A DNA stretch of 64,000 bases from Poecilobothrus nobilitatus (lineage: Eukaryota > Arthropoda > Insecta > Diptera > Dolichopodidae): positions 90,926,670-90,990,669 of the forward strand of contig OX352773.1 in the NCBI GenBank assembly GCA_947095535.1, read 5' to 3'. Each line of letters opens with the position of its first letter. The first letter of the stretch is position 1. The notes beneath the pieces are model-generated. The model was not told the DNA's origin. It was given only the letters and a program-made list of their open reading frames with translations, and made no database searches. Positions 48,297 through 60,272 of this stretch are shown piece after piece. A program made the translations under genes and the position numbers.

Positions 48297-49630
48297 ACTC
48301 TCAAGTCGAACTTGTTCCATAGGAACTAGAGCTAAAAATAAAATGTTTTAAGTTCAATAACTTTTTGAGTTCAAACGGACATGAGGCGCAGGCGGAACGA
48401 AATTTTGAATTTATTATTCTATTAGTGCTATATTCACACTAGCATAATAAAATACTAATAATCAAGGTATCAGCTTGTTCTTATAAAAACATATGCACCG
48501 ATAAAATAGTATCGGTGGAAGGAATATTTCTAATTCAATGAAAATTTCTTCCAAATTCCGAATTTAACTAATATTTTTAGAAAAAAAATTTCATTACAAA
48601 CTGATTAAGGAAAGTATCATAACAAAATACGATAAACTTTTAAAAAATCTTAAAGATTACTCTAAATTTTGCATTGTCCATTTAGGGATGCTCGAGTTTT
48701 CTTTCTATTTTATACAATTTTTAATATTTTACTTGATTTTTAATTATTTTATCACTTTATTTTTTATATTTTGATAAAATTATATTAAAATAAAAGTTTT
48801 TGACCAAAATTATTTGAGAATTCTGAATTAAATGAAAACTTATTCAAATGTGGAAAAATAAATAACACAAAATGGAAATTGTTTTATCTAGAAAACAGGA
48901 AAAATAATTGAAACTATGAAAATTTCAAAAATAAATTAATACCTTTTTGTTCATCTTAATTTATTCATTTTATCACTTTATTTTACACATTTATATATTC
49001 ATTTGATGTTGTCAGCTTGACACTTATGAGTAAAAAAAAAAAAAAACTTTTTCAACTTTTAAATTGCTAAGGGATAATTCATGCATTCTACAAAATACTT
49101 TTTTTTTACATTTTATAAAATGTTCTTTTAATGGAAAAAAAAAAATTTGTTGTATATTTATGGTTATATTTAAGGTGTCTAAGTGTGTCTATATATGGTG
49201 TAAGAGGGTACGATTGTGCAAAAAAGTGTATATTATGAATGCTATATAAACGACGCAAGGCTAGATCAAAATTTCCACTGAATAGAAAATATTTTCAAAA
49301 TTTAGAGGCTTCCAAAAAAATATCGATTTTACCACTAACTCGAAAAACCGTTACTATTTCATTTTTTTTTAAATTTATAATAAAAAAGTAAAGTTTTATA
49401 AATAGTGAAGGCTTCACTTTTACAGTAATTTTATGACTTCACGACCTAATGATGTGGTATGTCGATTGAGTAAATTTTGTTTCGTTGAAATTAGAATATA
49501 TTGCAAACCCGTATAGATAATATATATGCTAACCAAATATTTTTAAAATTCTGATTTCAAATCTAACTTTTATACTAACAGTTAAATTTTTTATTGCTTT
49601 TATATTTAAAAAACAAAACATTTTTGTCTG
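48297..49630. other. A/T-rich sequence without a supported gene
   Basis: 48295-48400 is somewhat less A/T-rich (CAAACGGACATGAGGCGCAG) but no feature is recognised there. Confidence 0.5.
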
Positions 49631-50039
49631 TTGCTAGAGTTGATCTATAAAAGTGGCATTTATCCACTTCAAGAATATGCAAGTTTAATTAAAAACAGAT
49701 GGAAAATGTTTCAACTGAATAATATTAGGTATCAAAATTGTATTAGGTATCTTTTGATTATGGCTTGTGTAAATTTGTTTGTGGTATCACTTGCAAACGT
49801 ATGTGTTCCTCAACCCATATGTGTACGATTTAGTAAATTTTAAGAAGAACATTAACATCTTTTTTCAAAATGTCCCTCCAAATTTAGTACATATTCTAAA
49901 TAATACTAAATTTTTCCTAATCCCTTTTTCCCAAGAATCCTTTCCATATTCTCTTATACCGCAAACTGAACTGTACAAACAATTCTTCTGGATGACTTTT
50001 GAAGCTTTCCATCGACCCTCGGAAAAACAAAAAAAATAA
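49631..50039 (+). pseudogene. Family G repeated coding-like fragment, copy 2
   Basis: Two overlapping frames, 49631-49843 and 49779-50039, appear to be one former reading frame broken by a frameshift near 49800-49840. The second contains NPYVYDLVNFKKNINIF, matching the minus-strand frame at 24843-25015 in protein and, around AAGAAGAACATTAACAT, in DNA. Codon use is less extreme than in neighbouring sequence. The function is not recognised. Confidence 0.4.
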
Positions 50040-50300
50040 CAAAAAAAAGCAAAATCCCAAATTTCACGATTCTTCGAAATTTTTGACTTTATTACAATAT
50101 TAATATTATAATGAAGCCAAATGACTTTTTTAAAATTGGTGGTTTTGTTATAATTGCCTATATAACAGTTCGTCCAAAATTTCTACTTTAAACTAAACAA
50201 AAATTCAACTGCATTTCTCGACACATTCAAAAACAAAGAATAATGTTTTAAAAATCTTAAAATTAAGGAAAAGCCTATCACATTCACACATACGCATTTT

Positions 50301-51862
50301 TATACCCGTACGATAAGTCTCGGGTATATTAAAATTGCTCCTCCATTTGTAACACCTCGAAATATGCTAGGTAGATATACCTTCAAAGGTATGGATCGGA
50401 TCAAAATCAAATTCTGAGTCGATTACGCTTTGCCCGTCCATCCGTCCGTCTGTTTGTCCGTCAACAAGATATAACTCAAAACTAAGAAAGCAAGAAACTC
50501 AAAACTAAAAGCAATCAACACAAAATATTTTTAGATAAATTTGTAGGTTCTCCGTTTTTTTTTTGATTGAGATCCGACCAAAACTTCAGATAGTTCTCGA
50601 ACAACTAACTTTTTGATCTCCTCATTTTTCATACAAATTTTTCAAATATTCCATATCGTTCGAAGTAAAGCCATGAAATTTTAAATGCGGATAGATATCC
50701 TTAAACATTTAATTTTATGGAGATTAATATAACATATAACATATAATTTTATGGAATTTTTCTAGACGCATCCATTACGGAGCCACAGCCCCCCAAAGTT
50801 CGAAAAAGCTCTTTATTTAAATTGTTATAACACAAGCTCTATAAGGTATATCTTTAATCTGAAAACGACAAACGATAGCTGCTTTTATGGGTTTTACAAA
50901 AATGTATAATAAATATATGTACTTGTGCCATACGGTGTCTTAATTTGCCGTTATACGAAAGTGAATTATTGCAAAATTCATTAACCCTTCTTCTAAACCG
51001 AATTTTGAGAGAAGTTAGATTTTTAAAAATAAGTATAAGTCATTTCAGAAAATATTTTTTTAGCGCCCCGCGTTTAGGTGATGTCAAAAACTGAAAATTC
51101 TATATTTTTAAACACCTATAACTTAATACATAAAAATTAAAGCTTCAACATTATACTTTTATTTCTGTTAGCAACTTTTCTTAATATTGTAGAGTTACTT
51201 TAAAATTGACGAAAGTGTGACTTGATTTCTCTCATTTTTTTCTAACAAAAACAAATTTCGTAGTACAAAAAAGTTAAGTAAATAAAAAATTTACGGTTCC
51301 TTGAAGAATTTATATTTATATTGATTTATATGCTATTGGTATACATACTTATATATCATGTTAATTTACATATCGTATATGTCACTGATGAATGAATGAT
51401 ATATGTGTGTATATATAATAAGAGTACATATAGATATATATTTTATGTTTATGTAGCGGTGTATATACATATTGGGTTGTATTTATAAGAAATATATATT
51501 TTTAAAGAATTATTGCAATATATGGCGATATATAATAATATATATGAATACATATATGCATATTAACATATACTTGCTTTTCTGGTAAGTTTAGTATAAA
51601 TTTATATATTTATATAAATACTTTTGCCGCTTAGTATTAAATTGCACAATAACATATTTGGAAAAGTTTTGGATTGATAATCTTTAGGTTGAAGGTTAGA
51701 ATCTGCTTTTGAAGAATGTATAAACATATAGTTTTAATATATATATATATGTATGTATTAAAAAAATAATATTATAAGCAGAGTGAAAGACTATGAACAT
51801 GATAACGTGTTAGAACGGGTATCTAAGAGTTGACAACGGCAATTGTATTCTTCCTCGTTTTT
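50301..51862 (+). mobile_element. DINE-1-like element, family A, full-length but more diverged
   Basis: 5' TATACCCGTACGATAAGTC...CGGGTATA, GTAACACCTCG, GGTATGGATCGGATC, then GTCCATCCGTCCGTCTG. The core has GACGCATCCATTACGGAGCC, TTGCCGTTATACG and TTAAACACCTATAACTT blocks. The 3' end has AGAACGGGTATC, GAGTTGACAACGGCAATTG and TATTCTTCCTCG. Same architecture as 27921-29498, with more substitutions and indels. Its 3' subterminal repeat (AGAACGGGTAT) no longer pairs perfectly with the 5' end. Confidence 0.8.
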
Positions 51863-53349
51863 TTTTTTAAAGTGCGTCCTATTTTTATTAGTTAATTATC
51901 ATAGTAATATATTTTCTTTTAAGATGTTAAAAATTTTAAAATTTAATGTCAAATTAACTTTAATATAGAATTATAATAATAAATATTTTAAAAATAATTG
52001 AAAATATAACAAAATATCCTTGAGAATTTTTATTACAAAGTAATATACGTATTAAAAAGTTGTATTTATTTAAACGTATTTAGAAAACTAAGTAAATAAT
52101 GAAATTCCAAACATTGAAATAATGAAAATCGAATGGTATTGGATACTAAATTCTTAATACATTTTTATTGCAATTTATGCTTAAAATTCTTACCACCAAC
52201 GATTTTACTCAGTTATCCTTCACAAACCATAAAATTGTTTTAATATTAGTTACCATTTCATTTATTTTGTTTTTTTTTTTTTTTTTCAAATGGATTCACG
52301 TACATTTGAAATAAATAAAAAAAAAATATATATTAAATGTTGTAAATTGCATTTTAATCATTTTCTAAGAACATGCTGAAATAATTCAGGGTATTTACAA
52401 TTTAAAGTAAGGATTGGAAGAGAAAAGGAGTCATAGAATTTCTGTTTTTCTTCTTTTTTTTTTCTTTTCTAGTTATTTTTGAATTCAAAATTTTAGAGGA
52501 GGATGTAAAGAAAATTTTTAATTTATTTATTTATTATTTATAAGTTTGAAAGGAATTTTAAATCATTAGTAAAATCATCTATGAAAATTTTCCTTAATAT
52601 TAAGTTTAAACTGTACCTTGTGTTTCTTTTTCTTGCAATACAGCAAGTTTAGTATAATTTGGTATTGAAACTATATTTTTCCCTTTTACTTTAAAAGTGT
52701 CCAAGCAACAGAACTATTCCTTTGGTTAGAAAAAATCGGTAAATGCTCATTCTACTTAATTTAAGAATAAGTTAAAAGAATACTAATTTCTTTTGTTTTT
52801 TATTTAGTCTTTCAGAAACTTCACTCTAACTTCAAATTCACTAAGAGAATTAAAGTAATCAATTACTAACTAAAGTTTAAAAAAAATTGCATTTTTTATC
52901 AAAATTAGGTTATAAATTAGTCAAAATAATGGCCTTGGTTTTAATAAGATAACTTTTACCTACATGTTTGTCAGAATTTCACCGAACAACCTGATATTAA
53001 CTGTTTAACATTATCTACAAATTGTAAGTTTGCTTTATATTTGTAAGTTATTTGTAACGGTTTAATAACTGAAGTTACAAATTGTAACAAATTTCGAAGT
53101 CAGAATTTATCTTATATGTCATAAACGAGTTGACGTTTAGTTATATTGAATTTATTTTTTATTTAAAACTTTATTTTAACGTTTATGGTTGTCATTCGCT
53201 TTAGTAATTTGCCTATAGTTTGCCTATCGGTCGAGACAATTTAATTGTAATTGAGTAAAAAATTAATAGATTTGTAATATTTATAAACAGAAGCTTTAAA
53301 ACTATTTTTATTTACATTTGGTAATAACTTGAAAACATTTACATAAAGC
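51863..53349. other. A/T-rich sequence without a supported gene
   Basis: No recognised repeat. A GTTACAA/TTGTAAC inverted word lies near 53073-53087. Confidence 0.5.
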
Positions 53350-53611
53350 GCAGCAAATGAACTACAAAAAGGAATATAAGATATTAAGAGGAAAGTTAAT
53401 GCTCTAAAAAGTGAAGTCAATGATATCAAAAAAGACATTGTGGATCTAAAACTTTCACAAGGCGCTTATTGCAATTGTTTTAAAGTTGAAGAGTCCAGTT
53501 GGAAATTTCGATGATGAGTTGAATGAGAATGAACATTTAAAATTGCCAACATCAGCAAAAGAAAAATTAAATGAATTCGAGGAAAAAGTAATCTATATAA
53601 CTTTTAACTAA
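53350..53611 (+). pseudogene. Frame-broken coding fragment: coiled coil plus LP..EFEEKV segment
   Basis: One frame from 53389 reads RKVNALKSEVNDIKKDIVDL, a heptad-like coiled coil, and runs to a TGA near 53511. A second frame from 53498 reads VGNFDDELNENEHLKLPTSA and then KEKLNEFEEKV, ending at TAA 53609-53611. A short upstream piece (ANELQKGI, stop) is in another frame. A coiled coil followed by a leucine-proline strand and ELxEFEEKV resembles the start of insect DUF4806-type proteins, many of which are element-associated; this is recalled similarity only. The opposite-strand 65-codon frame (53241-53438) is a shadow. Non-functional. Confidence 0.45.
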
Positions 53612-53686
53612 TAAGTTATTCGGATTGAATAAAAGTATAATAAATATTTCAAAAAGATTCTAAATAGTTTTAAATATATATTTTCT

Positions 53687-53880
53687 GGGGCCTCGGTGGC
53701 CTAGTGGGTAAGAGTGTATAAAACACGCTGTAAACACCGAGGGAGTGTGGGTTCGAATCCCACACACGTCGTAAGAGTTATGCCCCCTGACCACATTTAC
53801 AGCCACGCCTGAACAGGAAAGGCTGTGTAATTTCCTGCCCACTTTTATGTGACAGAGAAATGCATTAAAAAATATATATA
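53687..53880 (+). mobile_element. tRNA-derived SINE, family C, best-preserved copy
   Basis: GGGGCCTCGG start; A box TGGCCTAGTGG (53697-53707); B box GGTTCGAATCC (53750-53760); 42 bp between them. Both boxes match consensus. The body reads ACACACGTCGTAAGAG, GACCACATTTACAGCCACGC, GAACAGGAAAGGCTGTGTAA, TTTCCTGCCCAC and TTTATGTGACAGAGAAATGC, then ATT plus an A-rich tail. The T-arm is a perfect GTGTGGG-TTCGAAT-CCCACAC hairpin (53745-53765). CCTCGGTG (53691-53698) pairs perfectly with CACCGAGG (53735-53742). Similar A/T-rich sequence on both sides (AAATATATATTTT) may be the target duplication. The antisense frame 53660-53842 is not a gene. Confidence 0.85.
53697..53760 (+). promoter_or_regulatory. 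Internal Pol III promoter (A and B boxes) of the family C SINE
   Basis: TGGCCTAGTGG and GGTTCGAATCC match the eukaryotic tRNA internal promoter consensus exactly and are 42 bp apart, within the range seen for SINEs. Confidence 0.8.
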
Positions 53881-54660
53881 TATTTATATATTCTAAAGTT
53901 ACTATTTAGGTAAATACTTAGGTATTCTTTGGTTATACTAAGGTTACAGATAAGGTAGGCGAAGGTTGTAAAGCTCGTTGAGAGAAAGTTATTACTAAGT
54001 TACGATTAGTTATACAATAGTTATAAAATAATTGTATTTAGGTTATCACTAATGTTGCTGTTTTCATAAAGTGCCATTCTGTTTTCGACATAAACATTTT
54101 GGTTATCAAAAAGTTATAAGAAAGGTTATAAAATTGTTTCAGTTAAATCTTAAACGTTTTTAAAACGTTGTAAAAATGTTTTCTTAAGTTTTTGATTACA
54201 AAAAGAAGTGATACTTGAATAGTTTGTTATTTTTGGGCTAAAATGAAAGCCTTTATCTAATCCTGGACTACAATTGAATTTAAGATTAGTTTTTAATTAG
54301 ACTAAAATTTTATATTAGCATTTAATGAAAACAATAAAAGTATGAAATAAATTTTAAATAAAATTCAAAGATTAGTTCCCATTCTTCAAAATTTTAATTT
54401 GAAACAATCAAAATTAAAATTATTTCAATGTTAACTGAAATCCTTGAATTAATAAAATTCATGTTATCATCGCTTACAATTAATTATTATCCTTTTTAAA
54501 TACTTATAAATTCATATAAAAATTTCAATGTCAATTTGTATCCTTTATTCATATCCTTTTTTTTTATATACTACATATTTTCATTCATATTCATAAATTT
54601 ATTTAGAAAACATTGATTTTTTTTTTTGTTACACTACTTTCAATCTGTCACAACATTCGA

Positions 54661-54905
54661 AAAAAAAAAACACAAAATTTACTTGAAAATTTAAATACAA
54701 AAATATCGGAAAAAAAACAAAAAAACATACTACAGAAGGAAAAAAAAAAACTACAAAAGAAAAGAAAAATGCAATCACAAAATATAGAGCATATCAAATT
54801 TACACAATATTTAATACAATACAAAATACAACACAACACAAAATATGACAACATAACACAACAATATTCGATAACAAGTACCAAAACAACATCAAATACA
54901 AAATA
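54661..54905 (+). repeat. A/C-rich low-complexity stretch
   Basis: The plus strand is almost G-free, built of ACAA, AATAC and ACAACACAACAC-type words after A-runs. No clear unit length. It produces a spurious 97-codon frame. Confidence 0.6.
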
Positions 54906-56367
54906 ATCAAAATCACAAATAATATTATTACATAAATGAGACGTGTGTGTATTGAATGTAAAATAAATCCTGTGGGATAATTTTTAATAAAACATTGATA
55001 AAGAAAAAAGGGAATAAAATATTGATGTAGAAATATTTGTTTTCAATGAATAAAAAAAAAGAGTTTCTTAAAGTTTTTACCAAAATTTTATGATCCTGTA
55101 CAATACATCAGAATAATATGGGTAAGAGATGCAAATGCAACTTCCCGGCAATTACCTCCTTGATTTACTTAATTTCCTTTGTATTCCTTAACATCTAATA
55201 AACTTAAATCTTTTCTCATTATTAAACCTACGCTAATTTTTTCTAGTTCTTATCAATTTATATCGAAAATTGATTGGAATTTCGAAAAAACAAACAAGGA
55301 AATGTCAGTCAGTCAAGGAAATGTTAGATTAATTAAATCGTGTTAAGGTTAATCTTAAAAATAAAAACTCTTAACTACATTAAAATTATATTAAAAAAAG
55401 AAAATAATTAAAATTTTCTTTACAAAGCTGTTCTAGATTGTATTCAGCAAATGAATTTATCTTTTATAAAACTTTGAAATGCACTGTTAATACACCCATA
55501 TATAATGACTTATAAAATAAAAAGCATAAAATATATTTTTCCAATTTCAATGCAAATTTTCAATGTGAAATCTTAAGTACCTCTAATTCTAAGAAAAAAC
55601 TTCCTTGAACCCTTCTTATTTTTTTCCTTAAAATTTAAGTAAAATATTCCGATTATATAAATTGACAAAATTTTTGTATATGATGTGTAGATTTGTAAAA
55701 AGTAAAATGTTAAAATTTTGAAAAATTTTAAAATAAAATTGATTGAAATTTTTATATCCTTAAAATATTTGTTAATTATATATTAAGTTATTAAATAATT
55801 TGTTATTATATTAAGTTCTTCTAACAGATAAAAAATCCTTTGGAATTGACAAATATATTTTTTTTTTTTAGAAAATTCTTTAAATTCAAAGTATTTTGTG
55901 ATACAATAAAGGACATGTCTTACAGAGTTGTTTTAAGATATGTCCTTTAATTGTTTAACCAATTATAAGCGAAAAAAAAAACATTCCAAAAACTAATAAA
56001 TTTTTTTGATTTTTTTTTTGGTTTAACTCTGTTATTTCTTTTTTTTTTAAATTTTTTTTTTATAAACATGTGTGCACACTTGTATTGTGAATGTGAATCA
56101 TGTAAAAGGATATGAAAAGGAAACAAAAATAAATAACATATAATGAAATATTGTATAGGGGTATTCAAAAAAAAAAAAACTCTTTTTGTGTTTTTTTTTT
56201 GTTTTGTTTTTTTTGTCTTGTTGTTTCTTCATAAAGCTTGGATTGGTTTTTGAAAAGGATAATATTACATTACATGTAACATTACATATAAATGAACATA
56301 AATTAAAAACAAAAAACAAAAAAAAAAAAAAAATTTAATATCCTGCCTGATATTATTACTTGAAATG

Positions 56368-56396
56368 ATTATGATGATGATGATGATGATGATGAT
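56368..56396 (+). repeat. (GAT)n microsatellite
   Basis: About nine consecutive GAT/ATG repeats. Confidence 0.85.
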
Positions 56397-57278
56397 ACAT
56401 ACAATGATAATGATTATATTTTAAGACAATATACTGATATTGATATTAATATTTAAATATGAGAACATGGATGATTATTATTATTGAAAAACAAGGATTC
56501 AGCTTTTATTTATACTCGTATATATTATCTTTAAAAGGATTTACTTTTTTTTTTTTTCATTAAATGAAGGCTTTTATAAATTTTACTTTTATTTTATATT
56601 AAAATTTAAAATGAGAAAAAAAAAAAAAAAATATTTTAATCGCATCCACAATTAAGAATTCTGGATAAGATTAAATTTATAATATTTAAAAAATATTAAT
56701 AAAATATTTAATAATTTCCATAAGAAGGTAAAACTTAATTTTAAAAGCAAAAAAAAAATTAAATCTATTTTAACATTTACATATAAAATTTTAGATGATA
56801 AAACTGTGAAACGAAAGAAAAGATTTTCAAGAAACACCATATTAATACTAGATTTAAGTTTAAAATTAATTTTTCTATTTTTTGACAACTATTTTTTGAA
56901 AATAATTTGGTTAAGAAAATTTTTAGATGAAAACTTCCTCCTTAATGAGATGTTTAGACAAAAGTTTAAGATGATCCCATATAATATAGTTTATTTAGGA
57001 TCAAAATAACATATTTAGTTTTACACTTAGTTTATTTTTAGTAATTTTCTGGAAAATATAAAAAAAAAATTTTCAAATAAATATTAAATTATTGGAGTTA
57101 AATCCACCCATACCATCCGTTTACACTCCTCTTCTTGAATCTACTCTTTTCATTACGTTTTAGCCTTCTTTCCCATAAACTAATTTTGTGGTTTTGTAGT
57201 TTTAAAATTTCAGTCTTCATTTTGTACACCAGAAATTTTAGAGTTGAAATACAAAGAAAAATTATATAAATTTTTTTT

Positions 57279-57488
57279 GGGGTCTCGGTGGCCTAGTGGG
57301 TAAGAGCGTATAAAATACGCTGTAACCACCGAGAGAGTGTGGGTTCAAATCCCACACACGTCGTAAAAATTAATTCCCCTTACGACATTTACAGCCACGC
57401 CTGAACAGACTGTGTGCTGTGGCTGTGTAATTTCCTGTCCACATTTATGTGGCGGGAAAATGCAATAAAAAAAAAAATAATAAAAATT
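57279..57488 (+). mobile_element. tRNA-derived SINE, family C
   Basis: A box TGGCCTAGTGG (57289-57299), B box GGTTCAAATCC (57342-57352), 42 bp apart. Head stem TCTCGGTG (57283-57290) pairs with CACCGAGA (57327-57334), and inner hairpin AGCGTAT-AAA-ATACGCT (57305-57321) is perfect. The body matches 53687-53880 with a small insertion (ACTGTGTGCTGTGGCTGTG) and ends in a poly(A)-rich tail at about 57467-57486. Confidence 0.85.
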
Positions 57489-57850
57489 TTTTATGAGGGT
57501 CAGAAAAATTTTATGTAATTACATAATACATTCATTTTTTGGCAATTTTATATACCTCGTTCTTCAAAATTTTTTTAAGTACGTACACATATAAAAATTA
57601 ATAGAAGGGAATATACTTTTTGAAGACAGGTGCAAACGTGAGTGGTCTTCCTGAAGCGAATTCAGCATGAAAAATGTAAACTTATCCATAGTTATTGGAC
57701 ATTTATATATGAAATCTATATAGGTACATCAAGCTTAGAATATAAATTTGCTGAAAAGAATTTAGTTTTAATAAGGCGGTATGAAATCTAGTTTTTTTTA
57801 TCCTATTCTTGTTTTCAATACATTTGTTTTCTTGTTAACAATCGTGTTTT
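57489..57850. other. A/T-rich spacer
   Basis: No feature recognised. Confidence 0.45.
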
Positions 57851-58706
57851 TTAGCACATTTCCAAAAAAATTTTGAAAAAATGTGCTTATTAGATTCACT
57901 CTGTCCGTCCGTCCGTCCGTCTGTTTACAAAACTTCTACACCGTTAAAGATAGAGAAAAAAAATTTTAACCATAGGTAGGTCTCATAAAAAAAATAATTT
58001 TGTGGAACAACTTTTTCATGTAGCCCCCCCCATTACGGAGCTATAGCCCCTCAAACTTTGAAAAAGCCCTATTTTTAAATGCATATATCTTATGTTCTGC
58101 TTAAGACTTTTTCAATCTGAAAACGTCATTCGACAGGTATTTCTTTCATCTTTGTAAATTAATATCAAAATTATACATATATAATTTTATATAATTTTTT
58201 AAATTTAATATTTAAATTTACCGTTATGTGAAAACCAAATTTTGCATGATTTTTCTACTTTCATAACTCCGGCACGCTTCTAGATAGAAATTTTGAGGCA
58301 AGAAAGAACTTTTAGAATTAGTATAAGTTTGCTTAGAAAATTTTTTCGGACCACCCCCTGTTTATGAGCTATTAGGGCTTAAAAATTGAAAATTTGCTAT
58401 TTTTAAACACCTGTAACTTAGGAACCTGTACACATTTTACTTCTGCAAGATATAAAAATTAAAGCTCCAGTAATATATTTTTACGTATGTTAACGGTTTT
58501 TCTTAATTATATAAGGTTCTGGACTTACAGCCCTTGAAACTTCCAGAAAAGTCATATTCTCACATATTTTCTTATTACAAAAAATTTCTTAAATTTTATT
58601 TTTTAAATTTTCAAATTTTTGTGCAAGTCACAATTATAAACAGTTTGTATTCAGTTTTGGAAATGTGCGCTTTTAAAAACCGTTGGTTTACATTCTACCT
58701 TGTTTT
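57851..58706 (+). mobile_element. Family B rolling-circle-like element, full-length copy
   Basis: The 5' fold-back AGCACATTT...AAATGTGCT (57853-57884) is followed by TTAGATTCACTCTGTCC, then (GTCC)n, a CTTCTACACCGTTAAAGATAG block, AACAACTTTTTCATGTAGCC, CCCATTACGGAGCTATAGCC, AATCTGAAAACGTCATTCG, TTTACCGTTATGTGAAAACC, TTTTAAACACCTGTAACTTA, AAATTAAAGCTCCAGT, TTGTGCAAGTCACAATTATA and GGAAATGTGCGCTTTTAAAA. The 3' end is a hairpin AAACC-GTT-GGTTT and ACATTCTACCTTGTTTTT. AATGTGC near the 3' end complements the 5' arm, a possible subterminal inverted repeat. The core blocks are shared with family A; the ends are not. The 61-codon frame at 58534-58719 is incidental. Confidence 0.75.
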
Positions 58707-60272
58707 TATATGGTTTTAGTTTTTTTTTTAATCTTGTTTTTGAAGATTAATTTTTCTTAAATTTTCGTTTTTATAGATCACTCTCAATGAGAGCAGCACA
58801 CGTTTTTGTGGAAAATTTTTATGGAAGAAAAAAAATTAAAAAGGACTTTGGAGCGTTTCAATAATTTGTTTAGCTGAGGTTTTGGGGTTGGCAGTTCCCA
58901 CTATTTAAAATTCTTTCATTTTGAAAAAAATAATTTTGAAATATTTTAGAGTAGGCTATGAAATAAAATTAAAAGAAAAACAAGATTTTGTAGGTAACCT
59001 GTTTAAATCTTAATTCAACATACTATAACTAAATAGTAAAAATGATCTTATAGATATTTTTATTTACTTGTTTATGTCTAGTTTTGATCAAAATGTAATT
59101 AATAATCCTGGAAACTTTATTACACAATAAAAATTTTATATTTTTTGCAATTCATTTTCCAAAAAATTTCATCGTTTGAAAATTTGATTAGAAAGTTTTA
59201 AATATGATTAAAAAATAAATATAAGTGTGCAAAATAAATTTTGAAAAACAAAAAAAAAAAAAAAAACACTTTAATTTCAGTTTAATTATTTTTTGCAATC
59301 TTTTTATTCTGAAATTAACATGAGATCTCTAATAACCCGGTAAGTTTAATTTTAAACTGACACATGTCTGTAGAATTAAATTGAAAACATTTAATAAAAA
59401 TTCAGTGACAATAATTAGACAAAGTGGTTTTTGTTATAAAAATTTAATTTAATTAAAAGGAGTTAAAATAAAACTTTTTAAACAAGTATAGCGAATGACA
59501 TGAAAAAAATTGACGTCGTGTAATAAATCCAATTGTAATAAAGACGTAATTGTAATAAAGGTAGGTAAAGATCATTGAAATACATTATAAAGAAGTGGAA
59601 CGAACACGATTGCTCTATGAGTTCCTCCCTAATCCTAAGGAAGTGCTCTATGAGTTCCTCCCTATGATATGAAATCATCCCTCCCTAGCTCATGTCTTCC
59701 GAGCTGCCGAATTATGTTATCTGATAATTTGAATTACATAGAAATGTGCAGCAGAAGCTTCCTTGTTCCTCTTTGGAATATTTTGAACGGAGGTATCAAA
59801 CTTTTAATCTCGTCACCCACTCGTAGGTAACTGTAGGCGGCAAAAAACTTATTTTTCTTCTAACATATTTTCTTCCAGTATGTAAAATGATTAGTTTGTA
59901 ATATAAACTTTCAATGGATTTTAGACAATATACAAATTGGACATAAAATTTCTACTTTTCACCGATTTCTTGCATAATAATTAATACCAAACACTATAAA
60001 TGAAGTCTAAAATCCAAACTATTCAACTTCTATGATTATTTTCAAGAGTGGTAAATTCATTAGTATCAGATCTTTTATTGGTATCATTTTGTGTATTGTA
60101 TTAAATATTAAAAAAAGATCTACTACCGGTATTGACAACAATAGCCACATACTGGAGTCGTAAAACGGTTACAGTTTCTTTAAGAATACAAATGATATTT
60201 GACATGTACAGACTGACATTTTGTTTAAAAATTAATAGGAAATAATATTTTTAATAAATAAATAAATAAAAA
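58707..60272. other. A/T-rich sequence without a supported gene
   Basis: The only notable item is a 33-bp-period direct duplication at 59611-59664. No coding domain seen. Confidence 0.5.
59611..59664 (+). repeat. Direct duplication, 33-bp period
   Basis: TGCTCTATGAGTTCCTCCCT at 59611-59630 recurs at 59644-59663, a less A/T-rich local duplication. Confidence 0.85.

Larger units (their letters stand above)
53881..57278. other. A/T-rich sequence without a supported gene
   Basis: Contains a strongly strand-asymmetric A/C-rich stretch (about 54661-54905), a (GAT)n microsatellite at about 56368-56396, and many homopolymers. The open frames at 54613-54906 and 55947-56319 reflect composition. 53885-54160 has repeated GGTTAT words. 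Confidence 0.55.

Noticed and set aside
53660..53842. 60-codon minus-strand frame (and the similar one at 42344-42583)
   Set aside because: Antisense to the SINE head; similarity between the two peptides is due to the shared SINE.
54613..54906. 97-codon Lys/Gln/Thr-rich frame
   Set aside because: Produced by the G-poor A/C-rich low-complexity stretch; stop codons are rare there by composition.
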